A stretch of DNA of 64,000 nucleotides from Linepithema humile (Eukaryota > Arthropoda > Insecta > Hymenoptera > Formicidae): contig NC_090128.1 in NCBI RefSeq assembly GCF_040581485.1, positions 8,742,001-8,806,000 of the forward strand, written 5' to 3'. Within the stretch, counting starts at the first letter, position 1. Every line of letters starts with the position of its first letter. The translations under genes were made by a program, and so were the position numbers. Positions 61,121 to 64,000 of this stretch are shown here, piece after piece. A model generated the notes under the pieces. It made no database searches. It had not been told where the DNA came from and was given only the letters and a program-made list of their open reading frames with translations.

Positions 61121-64000
61121 ATGTCGTTCTTATCGAATCTGAGGAAAGCATTCCACTTCGGTGGTAATGATGCGAAGAAGAAGAAGTTGTACAACAACAT
61201 TAAAATGGACTGTAATCCAGAGGAGTTTTGGGAGATGGTGGGTGAATTGGGAGATGGTGCATTCGGTAAAGTCTACAAGGTAATATTGTTCAAAGAAATC
61301 CTGTAAAAAATACTATTGAGTTTTGGTCTATTATATATTACAAAACGATTGTCGCTATATATTTTAGGCGCAGCATAAGCAGTCCAACTATCTTGCCGCT
61401 GCAAAAATGTGTGCGTTGGAGGGAGAAGATGATCTTAGCGATTTTATGATCGAGATAGATATTTTGTCAGAATGCAAGCATCCCAATATTGTTGAATTAC
61501 ACGAAGCCTATTTCGTCGAAGGAAAATTATGGGTATATTACTTTATTCTTGCAAAAGTATTTTTAATTCAGTTTATTGTTCTTCCGTCTGAAAGTTCTTT
61601 CGTAATAAATTAAACAATAATTTCTATGATGTAATTAAGTAATTACTTAAAACACTTTTACAGATGTTAATTGAGTATTGTGATGGTGGTGCTGTGGATT
61701 CCATAATGGTTGAATTGGAAAAGGCACTGACAGAAATGCAGATAGCGTACATATGTCAGCATATGACGAAAGGTCTTGCCTTCCTACACAAATCTAAAGT
61801 TATACACAGGGATTTGAAGGCGGGGAATGTCTTACTGACTATGGCAGGTGGTGTTAAATTAGGTAAGTATTTAAAACCAGGCTTGAATACTTTAATATAT
61901 CTTGAGCATCGTATATAATAAGTTTTTTATTTTTAATTGCAGCTGATTTTGGAGTATCTGCAAAAAACAAGCATACTCTACAGAAGCATGATACGTTTAT
62001 CGGTACTCCTTATTGGATGGCACCCGAAGTTGTTTTGTGTGAAACATTTAGAGACAATCCTTACGATTTTAAAGTAGGTACTTGATATATAAATGTATCT
62101 CTTGGACTTTTTGCTCTAATGTCAAACTATAAATGTCAACTCGATTGTTTTAGGTGGATATCTGGTCTCTTGGTATAACTCTTATAGAGTTTGCACAAAT
62201 GGAGCCACCGAATCATGAAATGTCACCGATGCGTGTGTTACTTAAAATACAGAAAAGTGATCCGCCGAAACTGGATCAGCCTGGGAAATGGAGTAAGGAA
62301 TTTAATGATTTTATTGCTAAAGCACTTATAAAGGACCCGACCACACGACCCACAGCTGATGATTTGTTAAAACATCCGTTTATAAGCCGAAATTTAGATC
62401 CAAAGCCTGTCAGGGACTTATTACTTGAATATAAGGCAGATGTTGTCGAAGAGGAGCTAGTAGATGAGGAAGCAGAGGTAGGTTTTATTTTTCTTCTTGT
62501 ATTCCACCTCTAATTCCTTATATACATGTTAATTATGCAGAATATATGCAAAAGAAGTAACATGATGATTATAAATCGATAAAACTGAATATAATAATGA
62601 TATGAATATTTATAATAAGAAAAATACATATTGCGTACTATACAAGCACATATTCTTTGCATGATTCTTGAATTAAAATCTAATCATGTGCTTTATACGA
62701 ATTGCAAACATTCTAACATAGCGTGTTTCTCATATTAGTTTACTATAGTTGCATTAAAATTGCACACACGATTTGCATACTTGATTTGATATCAGAATTT
62801 TAATTTCCTTACGAAGAAATTTATTCTTTCGCGAAGAAACGCGAAGGAGCGTTACGTCTGAATCCAATAGCATGGTAGATATCAATAGTCACACATAGAG
62901 TTTTTTGACCATGCAGAATTAACATGTATTACACATTGTTACATGCTTCCATTATTATAGAAGGCCAAAAAAACGAAAAAACACAGAGAACAATATCAGC
63001 GAATTGGTAAGCTGCTTCTGGGTGAAGCATATATGTCTCATTTGCCCCTGTCCATTCGTAAAATGGCGAGATATAAATTGTTAAGATGTTGTCGATCAAC
63101 TGTTGAATTAATTAGAACCACTAGTTTTGACAGATGTTTACAAAGAATCAAGAACAATTTAATTATTAATAAGTTATAAGTCCCTTGAATAAGATAAACG
63201 TGATTGTTCGTATTTATATGTGAATACGCATGGTATAATTGTCATTTGAATTTCACGATAATGCATGTGTTTAAAACTAAATATTGGTTTGTTATACCAA
63301 TTCTGTTTTTCCTGTTCAGTCACAACAAGAGAATAAATGATTATAAATTTCTGTACGGTAGTATTTGTGGTAGAATATTATATATATATAAAATACGATG
63401 TGATTATGGATATGTTGTGATAATGTTATTATAACTTTGGCTGTGCATGCGGTTCTCCTGGCCCTCGCCAGCCTCATTACCCCAATATATGTCAGGTTAG
63501 TAGCGTTAGTTAGCTTGCGCTGCTGTATTTTGTGCGTCAATGTGATTGATTAATCCTGATTGATAATTAATCTTTCATAATATATAAATTTCAGATAAAT
63601 ATATACTATTGTGCTATTGTGAGAAAAGATATTCTGTATTACATATAGCATGAAAAAATATTTTCAAGTTTTATCCTTTAATTATTCTATTTCAATTGAT
63701 CTGTTTATTTTTTATATAACAAATAATGTCAATTGTGATTGCATTTCTATAAATTTTGGTATTTAGTTTATATTTTTGTATTTAATTACATATTACTTAA
63801 TATTATATCATTTATACTATGTAATTGGGATTAAATGATTAAGAATTGAAAAGGGCTATTTGTTCCTTTTTATATTTGTCTGTAAATAATGTATATATTA
63901 ATATTTCAGGAGCAACGCACATCTCAGCTTCCTCTGGAGCTGGATCAAATCACAGATGACTCCGCTCCTACGCGTCCTGATGCCGATGTTAAGAGTGAGT
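61121..64000 (+). CDS. Slik: Ste20-family kinase Slik (SLK/LOK), 5' part, truncated by window end
   Basis: Germinal-centre-type Ser/Thr kinase; in flies it phosphorylates Moesin and shapes the cortex. Coding exons seen: 61121-61279, 61368-61532, 61664-61862, 61943-62073, 62154-62477 and 63910 onward (a GTGAGT donor is possible just at the window edge). The N-terminus MSFLSNLRKAFHFGG is the SLK/LOK type. Kinase landmarks: Gly-rich loop GELGDGAFGKVY (about 42-52), Lys66 in AAAKMC, HRDLKAGN with Asp158, DFG at 176-178, GTPYWMAPE from 195, VDIWSLGITLIEFA. After the kinase comes EEELVDEEAE, then EQRTSQLPLELDQ in the exon at 63910. The long coiled-coil C-terminal half expected for this family lies beyond the window. 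Confidence 0.95.
62961..63179 (+). other. Slik: possible alternative terminal exon of Slik
   Basis: An ATTATTATAG acceptor opens a 72-codon frame in phase with the exon ending at 62477. It starts KAKKTKKHREQYQRIGKLLL and ends in TAA at 63177-63179. An internal GTAAGC donor (exon end 63006) would instead leave phase 1 and shift the frame at 63910. Either use would truncate the protein just after the kinase domain. Unverified; it could be a chance frame. Confidence 0.4.

Overview
The window is nuclear DNA from an insect, most likely a hymenopteran and plausibly an ant. The evidence is small exons split by many GT-AG introns of about 70-100 bases, AT-rich intergenic DNA with CpG-rich promoter patches, genes whose proteins match insect/animal families (Tnpo, koi, uex, Smyd5, hfp, Slik), and debris of mariner, Jockey-type LINE, BED-finger and MITE elements. 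Retention of a CENP-N gene also argues against Drosophila. The species call is inference. All exon models below were built by hand from splice sites and reading-frame phase; every complete model sums to a multiple of three.

Layout: 1-16.7 kb is gene-poor. It holds a long inverted-repeat element (2.0-3.2 kb), nested transposon remnants (5.37-6.47 kb), a CACTG/CACTA-ended repeat with a perfect hairpin (6.56-7.84 kb), a mariner terminal repeat (8.09 kb) and GC-rich patches with no convincing gene. 16.75-23.65 kb (minus): Transportin-1, 902 aa, 14 coding exons, first intron of the U12 class. 25.4-31.8 kb (minus): a SUN-domain nuclear-envelope protein (klaroid type), 865 aa, with an apparent alternative terminal exon that would give a SUN-less 540 aa form. 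32.7-39.1 kb (plus): CNNM/unextended metal-transport mediator, 1005 aa. 42.5-44.1 kb (minus): a single-exon 516 aa protein of uncertain identity, perhaps FAAP100-like. 45.1-46.6 kb (plus): CENP-N, 341 aa, with a 4-base first coding exon. 47.1-48.6 kb (minus): SMYD5, 383 aa. 49.0-56.8 kb (plus): PUF60/half pint, 591 or 587 aa through two look-alike alternative exons. 57.5-58.0 kb (minus): NDUFAF2, single coding exon followed by AATAAA and a 45-base A tract. 58.4-64.0 kb (plus): 5' part of the Ste20-like kinase Slik, cut by the window end.

Several neighbours are divergent pairs sharing a short upstream region (koi/uex, the orphan/CENP-N, Smyd5/hfp, NDUFAF2/Slik). The genes do not form a pathway; they are housekeeping functions (nuclear import, nuclear envelope, kinetochore, splicing, complex I assembly). 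No bacterial-type operon, CRISPR array, rRNA or tRNA was seen. The most interesting material is unusual gene structure (U12 intron, 4-base exon, alternative terminal and paired exons) and palindromic repeats rather than an obviously new system.
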